Counted from the first letter of the stretch, positions 12,581 to 25,300 are shown. The stretch: DNA of 64,000 nt from Rhynochetos jubatus (GCA_027574665.1 CM050654.1:30213722-30277721); one strand, 5' to 3'. Notes: generated from the sequence alone by a model not told the origin. Made by a program: numbers and translations.

Positions 12581-15500
12581 ATGTCTCATGGTGACCTCAG
12601 TTAGAGGGAAATGGTAATTTAAAGTGACTAAAGAAGGAGTTAGACATTTAGTAGTTTAGTCATTAGACTTTGGTGCTTTTGTGACATGCTTAGGAGATTC
12701 ATTTAGGTGAGATGACTTTCTATCACTGGGGTGAGAAAGCAACCCAGAACCTCAACTGCCTCTGCCAGAAGCTATAATGTTTTAGATTAAGGAACTTTTA
12801 GATTTTAAACAAAAATTTAAATTCTGTGATACTCCCAGAAGTGGAAACTTCCAGCACTACAGTCTGAAATGAAGTGAGTGGGGTGCTGGGCTGAGGGGGA
12901 CAAGGTCCCAGAAGGAGCAGCTGTTGAGGAGGAGTGCCTCACTGGTCCCGTGAATTCTCTCTGTGTGAAAGTCCTGCTACCCAGTTTGTGTTTTTTGTTA
13001 ACAACAGTGGTTTAAAAATAGTTCTAATAAAGCTCACGAGGAGAGGTTAATGCAGGATGGTTAGAGCTTTGCACACATCTGCTGACTGTGCTGTTTTCCA
13101 GCTGCTGTGTGGTGGCCTCTCCTAGGAGGCAGAGGACTTTCGGACACGTTAAGCTTGCAGATGTTCTTGGTCAGTGGCAGATTCTCAGAGATGCTGTCAG
13201 GAGGAGACTCAGAGATCACATGCCCTCTCTGGAAACCGTCATGTGTCCCCCACTACAAATGCCAGTCTTTGAGAGGCTGAAAAGTTGTCCCAGGTGCCTT
13301 GTGGAGGCACGTTCATGGGCTTTTCTGGCCCATCTGCCTGCACCAGGATTTCCTAGTCTCTGCAGCTCATGTGAGAGGACCTATTCAGGATTTTTCCTTT
13401 GCAAGGTGTTGGTCAAAGGCAACTTAAACTGATCCAGCTGTTACAGTTCTGTTTCTATCTTTACCTCTCTGGTACTCATGTGGTCACACAATGCACACAT
13501 TCAGATGCTGAAAACCGATCTTGGGTGATTTTTTTTTTCCCTTGTTTCCCAGAATCAGTTTTTTGTCTGGATCAGTTCTCTGAATTGATTGGCAATGCAA
13601 TTGCAGTAATGTGAGAGCAAGCAAAAGGGATGGAAGACAGATGATGGGATCACAGCATCCCAGGCTGTTTGGTGTAAGCTGCCTCCTCAGTGTGCATTTT
13701 GCTATGGCCAGTGGGGCATAAATTTGAAGGTAATGTGTGCAGGAGAGTACAGTAAAAATGCCAGTGATTGACCTCCCAGACCACTGGAGGTAATCCTGCA
13801 TGTCTGCTACCACACAGCCTATATAATACTGTCTTTTAGACTTTCTGGTTTTTTGCTTTTCAAATCAGTTGGTCTTGCGGTGGTTTCACTCTACATCATC
13901 CGCACTTAGACTTGCTTCTGCAGTGTGATACTGCTGCTATCAGTGACTGGGATTACACTGCAGCTGGAGCTGAACCACTCATTGAGCAGCTCCAGGAGGA
14001 GAGCTGGTCCCCAGGGGCTGGTCCGAGCAGATGTACACCAAGAGTTATGCAGCCTGCAAATGTCAGGCAGATGTTTTTTCCTCTTCTGACTGGACGTTTC
14101 TATGTCCTTGTAACTGTAGGTACAGCTGCCTTCAATTGCCTACAGCATCGGGGCACAAACTACTTTGGTCTTCAGTGCCTGTAGCTGGGTGACTTTTCTC
14201 CCTGCCATTTGTGCTAGTGTCCAGGGACACAGACTGACCATCCTGGTCTAGTCTGACTGTGAGCTGCTCCCCGCACACTTTTAGCTGTGGTTCAGTCATG
14301 TCTCCCACTGGGCTTGCCAATAAACTAGATTCATCTGTCTTGCAAATGGTCCCATCTTTAATTAGAAAATCTTTAATGTCTGCAAAGTCACATGTGGGTG
14401 CCAGAGTCTGCGGCTCTGTAAGTTCTGTTGCCTTGCTGGTTTTAGGTGTAAAGTTTTAAATAATCATCTCTTGAGCCTCAGGATAACTCTATCCATTGAA
14501 CCCTGCTAACAAATGTTCCATGGGTTAATTCTAGCAAAAAACCCCTCTCTTATTCATCTCTTTCCCCAGTGAAACATTAAAAAAGTTTTCAATTCATTTT
14601 CTCATCTTTATCCCCTATGGCCAGCTGTATGTGCAGACTATTTTTGTTTTCACTGTCTCTGTGCAAGTGCTAATGTTTTTGTTTGTTTGTTTTGTTTTCA
14701 TTTTGTCCTGCAGTCCAGTATCCTGAGTCTGTTTGCTCTGTGTCAAGCATTAGCATTTTTTTCTACTGATCACATGTTCTTCCTGGCTATAGCTTTTGCA
14801 GTCTCGCTGCTGCCACCAAGTCTCACATACATCGTGTGATGGGTGGCACTGAGCAGCACGTCACTCCAAACTGCAACATCTTTCTGATGAGAGTACTCCA
14901 TGGGAATTCTGTGACTGCAGCCAGTGCAGTGTAGTCTTCTTGATCTATGCTCCAAATCTCTCTTCTATGTTCATCTTGCATTAGGGGAACCTAACTCTCT
15001 CCAGACTTAGAAGGGGCCATGTCTAAGGGCAGGACCTTGAGCAAGTTCTTTACAAATAAAGCCCTTGAACGTTTTTCTGATATTGTAGGTATCAGAAAAG
15101 CATGACCACAATTCAGCTCATGGGGCTCTGGAAGGGGAAAAATCTTTGAGATTAACGGGAGCAGCCATGGAAGAGGAGTAGTGTGAGGCTGGATGGACCA
15201 CAGGTCTCCAGCTCCCCATGTCATTCCTGTAAGTTGTTCCTGTATGTTGTAACATCAGGAAAGGCTGCTGCTTCTTTCCAAGAGACTAAAACTCCCGAAT
15301 CTGAGAAGTAGTTTGTGGGCAAAGCTCGCTGAGTTGTGCAGAAAAGGCTATTAATGAAACAAAACAGCTTCATGAGAAGCAACACGTAGTGCTTTGTCTG
15401 CAAAGGAATCCGTCTTTCATGAAAACCCCTGATTTATTTATTTATTTTTCCATTGAATGAGCAAGATTGTTTAAAAAGGGTGGTGGGGAAGGTCACTGGG

Positions 15501-16073
15501 GAAAAGCCCCCTCTTCCACTCACTCATCAATTCTTATAACATTAAAAAAATTAATTTAAATTGCCACTTTCCTCAAAATGAAGTGTTAAGCTTTCATAGT
15601 TCTGTTGTTTAATTTCCCAACTGGATATGAAATTAAGGAAATTGTAATTGTTTGACCTCTCGCATCAGGGAGTCTAGGTATTTTTTCTTCTGTTTCACAG
15701 GAGTACATCTATATGAGAATAATGGCTTCCCTAGAGGCTCCATTTCTTGTAAAATACGATGTAATGAATTAAAATATATCTCCTCTTGTTGCTGTGCTTT
15801 TACGCGCTGTGACCTGCCTTGGGTTTGAGTTCGGGGTGGCTCCCATTGAATTGTCTGCAGGCTCTCCGCACACTTCCTCCTGGTGAATTGTTCTCCCTGA
15901 AGTTTGTCCATTGATTACATCCTCTGGATTGGGTTGGTTGCCTTTCTTACACGGTTCGCTAATTTTTCCTCACTAAGCATTGCTAATGTGCCTTCCATAA
16001 ACTTGCAGCTTATTGAGCTTTGATCCAGGAACCTTTCCAAATTCAGCAGAAAACAACTAAAGAAGCTGGACTT
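12581..16073. other. Non-coding DNA, nothing recognised
   Basis: Short chance frames on both strands, none with a domain or exon-like boundaries. Several T- and GTTT-rich tracts occur (14640-14700). Confidence 0.5.
14676..14699 (+). repeat. GTTT-rich simple repeat
   Basis: Imperfect (GTTT)n tract ending at TTTTCA, directly visible. Confidence 0.8.
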
Positions 16074-16099
16074 CCCCCCCCCCCCCCCCCCCCCCCCCC
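16074..16099 (+). repeat. Homopolymer C26
   Basis: An uninterrupted run of 26 C follows CTT and precedes TTCTTTG. It is the longest homopolymer in the window and can form G-quadruplex on the complementary strand. The exact length is likely to vary or be misassembled. Confidence 0.97.
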
Positions 16100-16416
16100 T
16101 TCTTTGTGTCCTTTGTTACTGAAGAGGGCTGCAAATATTTAATACTATTTAAAGCCAGACAAAACCCCTCTCTTTTGGTGATTTCTCCAAAACACCAGTT
16201 GATTATTGTTGGCAAGGACATCACACTGGAAAGGACTAGCTGTTCTGCATGGTTTTGAGGCCAGAATACTGCTGGGATTGTCCCTAGTACCTGGGTGGAG
16301 CTCACTTGGGTACCTGCCCAGGAGCCACGGGGTCTCCCCGCAGCAGATGGACCTGTCTTGGGTGGGGGCAAATAGGTTGACACCAAAGAACAATGCTGCT
16401 CTCACCAAAGGGTGTG

Positions 16417-16450
16417 AAAAAACAAACAAAACAAACAAAAAAACCCCAAA
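16417..16450 (+). repeat. AAAC-rich simple repeat
   Basis: Imperfect (AAAC)n tract, directly visible. Confidence 0.85.
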
Positions 16451-17189
16451 CCATTCACAATATCACTGAGGAAGCAGCAAGCATTTTTCTTGAGATTTCT
16501 GTGCTCTGTACGTCTGATCAGATGTATACAAGGTTTTTCGGGGTACCTAAAGTACCATCTTTTAGAGAATAGCTGGATGCGTCAGTGTGTGTGGTAAGGA
16601 TGGATTTGTTCTGAGGGCTTTTGCAGGGAAATCTTTGTCCTGAAGTCACCACTTGCAGAGATTTCCCATGTTGTAGAAACTGAGGCTGAGCTGATTCACC
16701 ACTGGGGTAAGAAAATCATGTTCTTAAAGAGAAAAAGTGAGTGAACATCACTCTCACTGGTATAATTAGCTCTCAGTGATCGTAAAGATGAGTTCAACTG
16801 GATCCGAGGTCTCTCGCTTAGCCCTTTTTTCCCAAATGGGCCACACAAGCGGCCTTATACACACGCAGAGCAGCTGGTAAAACAGCTCCGCTTGCGCAAC
16901 GGAGAGAAGTTGGCAGTAGAGAACCCTTGGGATGGTTTTGCCAGGAGTTTGTGGCAGAGAGAGGTGACTTCATTGAGGCCACTGGAGAGTTGGTGTCCAG
17001 ACCCCAACAAAAGTCGGGGCCTGCTCTGTTGCGTTTTAGGTTTTGGAAGCTCTGGCTTATGTAGCATATGTACCTGGCGTTTTAATAGGTAAAAATCCTC
17101 ATATTTGTTTTCCTTTCTCCAATCCCCGTTGCTTTAAAAGGAGAACTCTCCAGCTTGGTCCAAATAAGAAAACAGCAGAAAGCAGAGAC
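16451..17189. other. Non-coding DNA, nothing firmly recognised
   Basis: AT-rich to mixed DNA leading into the CpG patch. GAAACTGAGGCTGAGCTG at about 16677 recalls the MIR core but is not followed by further MIR sequence. Confidence 0.5.
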
Positions 17190-17375
17190 CATGCTTCAGG
17201 GTAACCCCCTCCATCCCGGGCCGTCAGAGGAGTGGGGGAAGGCAGGGTCCACTTGCTGCGCTGCCAGACTACGTTGGAGCGTGAGCGGCGGGGGAGACGG
17301 CTGTGCCTGCAGCGGGCAGGCAGCTGCGAGGCAGGCAGCGGCGGCCAGCTCGCTGACAGCACGGCTCTGGCACCG
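17190..17375. promoter_or_regulatory. Isolated CpG-rich patch, candidate promoter or non-coding first exon
   Basis: Within AT-rich surroundings this segment carries a dense cluster of CpGs: CCCGGGCCGTC, TGCGCTG, ACGTTGGAGCGTGAGCGGCG, GAGACGGC, GCGGCGGCC, CTCGCTG, and ACCGCGAAGAATCGAG. The GLI2 coding exon about 20 kb downstream needs at least one non-coding exon upstream, and promoters of developmental regulators are usually CpG islands. Weak donor-like sites exist at 17194 (CAGGGTAAC) and 17281 (GAGC|GTGAGC), neither convincing. It is also shorter than a typical GLI-family CpG island. The role is inference from composition and position. Confidence 0.4.
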
Positions 17376-18877
17376 CGAAGAATCGAGCCCTTTGTATTTA
17401 ACCATCCAGACCTAACATACTGACATGGTCGTCATCAGATACAGTTGACACATGTTTAAATGGTGTATCTCGCTGCTTTGAACAAGTGGGAATGTGTTCT
17501 TGGACTGCTTTGCCCTCCGCATTTCTACGGAGTTTCCCACTGTCCATTTTCCATAGTTACTTACAGCAATTAACTGGAATCCAGGGCTGCAGCGGCTGCA
17601 CGCATAGTCTCTCAAACCACACCTGTGGCTTTTTTGTATCACATATAATTCATTACTGAGTGACGCTTCCTGCCTTGTCATCTTTAGTCCTAGATGAATG
17701 AATGGTGTAGCTAAATCAGCTTAGTGCCGAACTAAAGCAGCGGTTCATGCTTAGCTGTGGCTCTTGCACAAGTCGTGCAGAAACTTATTTGTGTTGGTAT
17801 GGCTGGGGTGTTCACTGGAGGCTCCAGTTCTTTTGATATCGGATCCACTCACAGCTTGCATGTCCTGCCCCAGCTTTATTTTCCCTTCCAGAGGCATAGA
17901 TACTGCATGAATCACTGTGTCTTTGCAGAGGCTCCAACGGGCTAAGGTATTTGTGCTGAAACCTCACCAGGCTGTAATTAATCTGGAGACGAAAGGAAAT
18001 GGTTTTGTGACATCTAAACGAAGACCAAATAATGCAACGTGTTGAAAGGTATGCTCAGCAGTCTGATTCAGGATCTGAAGTTTATATATCTTTAGCTTTA
18101 CAGTGAGGTGAAAAACTTTTGAAAAAAAGAATTGCCTCAAGTCTCACTTAGTAGCAGGCAAAACTAGACAGAGGAAAACCTGCATGTAATTATGTATTAA
18201 TACGCAGAAAACTGAACAGTGATTAAAAAATTGCACCCTGTTATTCAGTGTATTTGAAACATTCAGGAAGCTTAGATATAAACTGTGTATGAGTGCTGTA
18301 CGCAGAGAGGCACGTGCTTTATGTGTTAGATCTGTGAGATCAGGGTACATTCCAGTGAACAGGCTGTCTCTTCTTTGGGCTTCAGTTATGCTGAGATAGA
18401 AAACATCTGATAACCTTTAAAAAAAATTGCAGACTTCCGTGAAGTAGGCTGTGGGGATTTTTTTGTTTGTTTCTCTGTTTTGGTGTTGTTTGTTGGTTTT
18501 TTTTTTTTTATATTTGGATTGTTTTGCAGAAGGAAAGAAGTTGCTGATCATTTTGTTTGAAAGCTAAATATTTCTCTAGTGAAATGTTTTGGGTTTTGTT
18601 TTGTTTTTAAAGAAGGAAGTAATATTTTGAATTCATGTTTCAACCTGTTCATCATCAGTTGTGCCTTTGATGCAGTTTCTTTCACATTACTTCATGTGAC
18701 AAGAGTGTTTTTATGCAAAAAGACAGAGTGACATGGCAGCTTCCCTGTAGTTTGGTGACAGTGACCTTTAGAATAAGCACTCTGAAACTGGTTGACGCTG
18801 AACATTTCAAGCCACAGTGGGTCCTTAGCTAAACGGATGATCTTCCGAAGCATTGAGATTTTTCAACTCCACTTGTG
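17376..18877. other. Non-coding DNA, possibly containing conserved elements
   Basis: Short chance frames only. The 17960-18110 stretch (GCTGTAATTAATCTGGAG...AATAATGCAACGTG) has the homeodomain-site-rich look of a conserved non-coding element. T/G-rich tracts occur at 18460-18515. Confidence 0.4.
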
Positions 18878-19182
18878 TAGAATCACAGAATCCTAGAAAT
18901 TTCACAAGGCAGAGTCCTGTGTGGGGGCTCTGGACTAGACTCCAGCTATAGTATTGGACTGTCAGCAACATCACTTCAAGTTGGCTATGGATTGTCTAGT
19001 AGAGTCTTGAAAACCTTCAAGGGCAGAGGTGGCACAGCCTCTTGGGGTGGCCTGTTCCAGTACTGCATGGTCCTCCTAGGGAAAAAGCTTTTCTGGATGT
19101 TCAGCCTGAACTTCCAAGTTGTGTTATCTGCCACTACCAGGAAAGGTTTGTCTCCATCAGAGTTATAGCTGTGGACTCTCAT
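18878..19182 (-). mobile_element. CR1 LINE fragment, 3' end with reverse-transcriptase tail
   Basis: Read on the minus strand the 3' end is the typical CR1 octamer-like terminus (TCTAGGATTCTGTGATTCTA). Upstream of it, translation of minus-strand 19182-18985 gives the RT C-terminal signature SFFPRRTMQYWNRPPQEAVP followed by LKVFKTLLD. This matches the CR1 pattern of FF..R....WN.LP.E.V...SL..FK..LD. A stop-free frame of about 65 codons survives. The element is 5'-truncated, as most CR1 copies are. Confidence 0.85.
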
Positions 19183-20756
19183 GTTACATCATGTGTGTGT
19201 GCTTCTTTTTGCTTTTAATCTAATCGTTTGATAATGAAAAAGCAGTTAGATTATCTGTATTTAAGATAAACCGTGTCAGGGTTATAAAATTTTTATGAAA
19301 CCTTCATTTTACTGTGGCTATATCATACCTATACCTTAATAGCATCATAAGACTGTGACAGTACTGTTGTTATGAATGCTATTGTTATCATCACCATTAT
19401 TTCTATACTTAACATGAGAATGCCATTTTACGTTGCTATCCCTATTTTTGACAGCAGAAAGCAACATTTTTTATGACTGGACCGAGTTGCATACTGGTAG
19501 GAGAATAAGCTGGATTTTGTTGTGACTTTAGCCTCATCAACAAAATGATCAAGTACTGTAAATTTACATTATAATTATGATGTCAGTCAGAAACAATATA
19601 ACTTGATTTTCAGGTTGACAGAGAATGTGCCCTGGGAATTTAGAGGGAATGTATTTGTCTCATTTGGAAGCTGAATAAGTCCTAACAGAAGTATTTCAAG
19701 AATATATATGTAGTTCAATGATGTTATATTCAACACATATTTTCTAATTAGCCTAGGTTTTAAGGCCAGAACATTTCATTTTTTGTTCCTGTTTTATTTA
19801 CTTGTCATAAATGAGCTCAGGATTCTGCACTTTATTTTTTTAAATATAATTTGCACCCTACACACCTGCAGCAATATTTTTTTTTTTTTTTTTTGTCTGA
19901 GGTGAATTATTCAAGTAAGCCAGTGGTAGGTAACTTGACTCTTGAGAAATGAAAGATGGAGGAATAGCTCTGTTTTCAGTACCTTGATTAAGACAAGGGT
20001 TAGTATTTTTTAGAGTGTGGTGAATTGGCTACTGGACTTCTTAGGGATGCTCTGGAACACCTTGTATGTGCAGAGGTGGGCTGGGCACCTAACTCCTCCT
20101 GACTGTAATTTCCGTAAAAATTCTTGTTATGGACATCCAGAATCCTCCACATGTGCATGATAGCAATAGCTGGGTCACACTTGGCCTCTGTGAGAGAAGG
20201 TACCCAAAGCCATATAGGAACCCAGCTGCTTCTCAGAGTCACCTGGAGGGGGTTCTTCCTCTTTAAAACAAATCTTTCTACCTCTAGTGACTTAGAGCTT
20301 CAGAAAGTCTTTGTCTTCAAGATGTTTCTGTTTTTCCTTTAAGGAAGGTCCCTCTTGGCACTGCTCAGGGTTTTAGGGGTTCTCCATGATGACTCCAGGA
20401 GGTGGTGAAAACAAAGTGTACGGTAACATGGAGAATGATGCCATCTCTCATACCACAGAGGGTATGTGAGCACATCTACTGTGATATGAAGCAATAGCTC
20501 TTCCAACAACAGCTGTTTTTAATTCTGTTTGTGCCGATATCTGACACCAGTTGACTGCTTTATGAACTAACAGCACCCACTGGAGCTGAGCACCCTGACT
20601 GTGCAGCATGGGTCTGTGAATTTGCTTTCCTACCTTCCTGCTTCTCTCCTCCCCTTCCCCCCGGTTTCTACTATGCTTTCGCTTGTGGACTGCAATATAG
20701 GATCAGGCTGCTTTTCATTTCCATCACTTTTCCCTGCTGTGACTGAATCTGTTGCA
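19183..20756. other. Non-coding, AT-rich DNA
   Basis: Short chance frames only. Segment 19360-19480 vaguely recalls reverse MIR (TTACGTTGCTATCCCTATTTTTGACAG) but is too decayed to call. No exon or RNA gene is visible. Confidence 0.5.
19877..19894 (+). repeat. Homopolymer T18
   Basis: Eighteen T in a row between GCAATA and GTCTGAGG, directly visible. Confidence 0.95.
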
Positions 20757-21010
20757 ATTAAATTTTAATTGAGATGCACACTGCTTAAATAGACACAAGA
20801 CAGCTACAGCTATTGCTAATTAATTTTCTTCCAAAATGACAACATTTAATAATTATATTCCATGTCACTTACATTATTTATACAAGTTTAACTCTGGGAA
20901 TTTTTTTAAAGACACATCAGCGGTGAAAGTGCTTTATGGTGTTAATCTCCTGTAAGGCAATTGTGATTAACATAAGAAGTGAAAGTATGTTTATGGTGCA
21001 TTTAGTAAAA
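20757..21010. promoter_or_regulatory. TAAT/ATTA-rich block, candidate enhancer
   Basis: About 250 bases hold roughly ten TAAT or ATTA cores (CAATTAAATTTTAATTGAG, GCTAATTAATTTTC, TTTAATAATTATATTCC, ACATTATTTATAC, GTTAATCTCC, GTGATTAACAT) with few simple repeats and no open frame. Such texture is typical of deeply conserved enhancers around developmental regulators. Conservation cannot be tested here, and AT-rich DNA yields many such cores by chance. Confidence 0.35.
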
Positions 21011-24000
21011 TAGCATGTAGCTCTGCAAGTTGCAGGAAAGATTAAGTTTTTTCTGTGAAAAGGTAATAGTGTTTCTGGTTACGTCATTCAAATCCAGAGA
21101 AGCCGTAATGATGACAATTTGTGCTTCTGTATCATCTTTGATCTGAGGCTCTCTAAGTAACTTTCTGCCTACAAACGAACAAGCTCACGCCTTATGACAA
21201 AGATTCTTCCCCAGTTTCTCACTTCACTTTGCATAGCACAAAGAGATCATCTGCTGCCCCAGCTTGCAAAATGCCTTGCCCTCTGCTACCTTGCTCTAAC
21301 ACCAAGCAATGAAAATGACCTTTTCGTATTTTAGTCTAAAGAATCCATCACTGGTTGCTGTCAGACAGGGTGTTGGATGAGCGGGACCATTTGTCTGTTG
21401 CGGTGTGACAGTCCTTAGGCAGCGCTGTGACAATTTGGGGAGTCTTTCTCTACGAGAACATGTAATTGCTGCATCATGGCATGACTTGGTGTTTGCAGAG
21501 AGGTGCATTGTCAACCTCTGAACTTCAAGTGTTCATCAAATAGGTGGGAACTTCTTGGGACAGCTGTGAGTGGGAATTTTTCCAGCTTCTCCTGTGGGAG
21601 TGTACAACAGTGATGCTCCCTCTGCAGAACAAAGGAGTCGGCTATTGCAGGTGAGATGCATCAGCCTTGGGGATTTACTGGCAGATCTGGAAGCTTTAGG
21701 TAGGACTAGAGAATCAGAGGGATTTTGGTTTGGTTTTTTTTTTTTTTCCTCAACGAGGGTCCTGTCTAAGGTGAAAATATAAAGCTGGAAGCTACAGTAG
21801 AGGGATTTTGTGGGTCAGTGAAATAAATGTGGTAGGGAAGGACAGGTAAGACTTCTTGATCCCTCTGAGGACCCTAGACCAATAAAAGTCAAAATTATAT
21901 CAGAAAAGTGACTGCAAGTACCTGGTTGTGCATATTTCCTCTGCTAGCATAGAATAATTCTTGAGAAACCTCCACACCTTTCTGGTTGTCACTATTGTGT
22001 ATCAGTGCAAAGTTAAGCTGCTGTGGGAACAGAGCTCTGGAAAAGTGTGTGTATGTATTAAGGACACTGGGGATTAGTACTGATGCTGCAAAGCAGAGTT
22101 AGTTGGGTGGTGCAACCCCCTTCCAAGAAGGCACACCAGAGAAATTTTCCAAGAATGGCATGAAAGGCAATTGTGCTGTGTGCTGCTGAGATCAGAGGAG
22201 GTTAAGATGTTGTGCTGATCAACAGAACAGGGCAATCGGAGTGTCTCAGCCAAAAGGAAATTTAATCAAATGTGTTAAATGGGTGTATAGTAAAACTCTC
22301 TTGTTGGATATATGGGACTATCATATACTATTCACCTCACATAAATTTCAGTGTCTTCTTGAAGCTAGTCATTTTGGTTTCTTTTATAGTGAATATATAA
22401 CAAAAAAGTACCTCCAGAACCATTTCACTCTGTGTTAAGATGGATTTGAATGAAAGGCTGTCTGACTGGTCATCTGTCTATCTTCGTGTACTGTCATGGA
22501 AGCAAAATTGCAGTAAAAAAAACCCTTTTCATTGTGTCTTCCCTTTATTTCCCCCTCAGCTTTGACAATAGCAAAACACACTGGGCAATAATTAGTTCTA
22601 TTTTGGTGTCTATTTGGTTTCCTGTGCACTGCTGCACAGTGGTGGGGTTAGGGACTTCCGGAAAATGCATCTTGGGTTTTTAGAAGTAATGGAAACTTTT
22701 GTGCCTTTATTTTATTACTTCTTTCAGTAGGTTGTAGCTTATTCTACTCTCTTCCTAAGCAGGTACTGCAGTTAATTATACACAGATTTTTGTGCTTATC
22801 AGTAGTAATACAGTCACTATTCTTGGCAAAGACACAGTGCCTTGGTAGCACAGTGTGGTGGGACAACAGTGTGTGCAGACCCTTTTCTCGCCTCTTGGGC
22901 CTGTCCTGGCAGCTGAGGGCTTCTCCATTGCACCTGATGAGGCACGAATAATTTGTTCCTCTAATGAACAGACCTCTTCCTCTGTGTGTTTTCCCTGAAG
23001 TTATTTACACATGACGTTGTTTGCTTTGAGGTCTCACACGCACTGTAATTTGCATATGGTGCTGGAGTTACTGACGATCTGTTCCTTTGATTGCTGATTC
23101 TCACGATCCTGAAATATGCCTTTGGCTGCCAGTGCAGTTTTGTAGCTGTAGGGCTGTAACCTGAAAGAACACAGGTCTGGTAAAAGCTTGAAGAGTTTTC
23201 TGCAAGATGCACGGTATGAGTGGTCGTGTCCAGGTCCCAGCCAAAAGGCAGGGCAGAAGCCACGTAGCCTTAGGTCTGTTTTGTATCACTGCACTGGCCA
23301 GCATAAGGGAAGGCTTAAACAACGAATGTTCACAGTTACCAGTCCTCAGCACTAAAAATCCCTGTAGGGTGCAATGATGAAAAGCCAACCCTGTGCATTC
23401 TTCAAGTCCATTTCTCTGAAGGCATTTGCCTGGATATATTCACATAAACAAAAACTGGCCTTTGGTTGCAAGAGTGCTAAGGGAAGACATCTAATGTTTT
23501 CTCAGTATGCCACTAATGATTTGGGGGTGGCCAACAATTTTTGTTTTCAAAAGATACATTTTCTCTAACTGTTTTTCTAATAAACATTTTATAAATTGGC
23601 AATAAATCTGTGAAAATCTGAGTTTGCAGTGGAGATACTGGCTCTAAAATAGGCTGTGTCTTGAGCTGTCTCATTTGCAAGGTATGAAAGGCCTGGAAAA
23701 GCCTTGAGGGGGGACAAAGTGGTACCAAAAGTTGAGTAGTTGTGGACATGGTTTAAAGGCAAGAAATTGTGTGGTCATCTATAGTTTGTGACATGTTCTC
23801 TGTCTCTGTATTTTCAGTTCTATGAAAGTTTACACTCAAATGGATGATTGTAGGGATGGGAGATAACATATGTTTAATTTCTTTAGCAGAGAAAAAAGGT
23901 AACTTGTTTTTTTTATCAAGTACTATGTTATGACAAGAATTAGGATGGATACTTGAAGAGGTGATTCAGTATTTCTAGTATATAATTTGGAATGTCGTGG

Positions 24001-24879
24001 TGCCCTGACACTCTCTCTGTGTTATGCAGGGGATATGAGAAGTATGCTCTTTCTTTTTGTGAGGGACAAGTTATGATAAATGAGTTATGCAAATGATTAT
24101 CCCTTACTTGAGGAAAAATACAGTGCAAGGGAAAGCTAACTGATGAACCCTAGTGTTTCTCCTAAAATCAGAACAATGGATCCTAACAAATATGTTCATT
24201 GGTTCCTGAATTTCCAAGGGGATCTGATTCTCATCTTGGAGACCTATGATAGAACAGGAGACACACCGAGTCAGGAGTTTCACTGGTGAAAACTGGTTAT
24301 GAATGAGACTGGGAGTGGGTGGATACCTCTGGTCTGTATGACCAAGCTGACTCAAAGAACACATATTTAGGCCCTGACTGAAGAAAGTGCATATGCATTT
24401 ACTGAAGTCTCCCCGAAGCCAATGAGATTGAAAGCATAGTGTGGTAGGCTTTGAAGGGCTTTGAAAGAGGAGACAATGGTTGAGGCAAAACAAAAGAGCA
24501 TGCCATCAAAGGATGTAAAGCAAAGTGACAGGAACAAAGTGACAAGCTAGGAAAATGCTCTTTGCTCCCACATTCTGAATGGCTGTGAAATCAGCTTTGT
24601 ACTCATTAGAGCCAATGTAAAGGAACTTGCTGTAAATGAAAATGAATGGCTTAGAGGCTGGTGTTTTTCGTTCAGATGTGTAGGTGAGTGGCGGGAAGCT
24701 CAAGGAAGCGACAAGCTCTGAGGCATTATGCACAAGGAAGAAGCAGGAGTCAGAGGTGGCCTAGAGGCAAAATCTTACAGTGAGGTTGGAGGAACCTGAG
24801 GACCACCCCAGGTGTCAGACTTGAGTAACAAACAAGGCGCTCTCCACCTCTACAACGTTTGGCATCCTTTGCCACCTTC
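21011..24879. other. Non-coding DNA, nothing firmly recognised
   Basis: Short chance frames only. Minus-strand 24440-24410 (TCTCCTCTTTCAAAGCCC) recalls old LINE tails but does not extend into a recognisable element. Confidence 0.45.
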
Positions 24880-25300
24880 TAGCCACGGCCAGACTGCTGG
24901 GAGAAGATATTTGAGAGGCAGACTGAGGTTTCTATGTGGTTGGAGGGAATCCTGTCTGAACTAGGTCTATCTGTGAGTAAAATGTAGGAAAGACTTAGTG
25001 GAGAGAAATCCCAGAGGCAACTAGGTACAGAAGATTGGATACAGCTTATCTGTGAACAAGGAGGAAGATGGAATGAGAGTTACAGACAAAAGTGGGATAT
25101 TGTTTTTAGAGAGAGGAAGGACAAAGCCGAGTAGGTTTGTGAGGAAAAAGAGCCAAAAAAAAAAAAAAAAAAAAAAAAGAGAGAAAGGGTAAGGAGAGCA
25201 GGAAAAGTGGCTGTGATATGGTTTAGAAGATGGTTGTGGAGGAGTGAGGTGATTAGAGGAGAGGAGCAGGAGGGAATTGCAGATGGGAGGTAGAAGACTT
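24880..25300 (+). repeat. Purine-rich stretch with A24 tract
   Basis: The + strand is strongly enriched in A and G over about 400 bases (GAGAGAGGAAGG, GAGGAGTGAGGTG, AGAGGAGAGGAGCAGGAGGG). An uninterrupted run of 24 A lies at 25155-25178. No coding potential is seen. The A24 has no recognisable retroposon body upstream. Confidence 0.8.

Noticed and set aside
22104-22112. TGGGTGGTG, one mismatch from the GLI site TGGGTGGTC (also at 49275, 56476; GACCACCCC at 24801)
   Set aside because: Single 8-of-9 matches are expected several times in 64 kb, and none are clustered or in a candidate element, so autoregulation is not supported.
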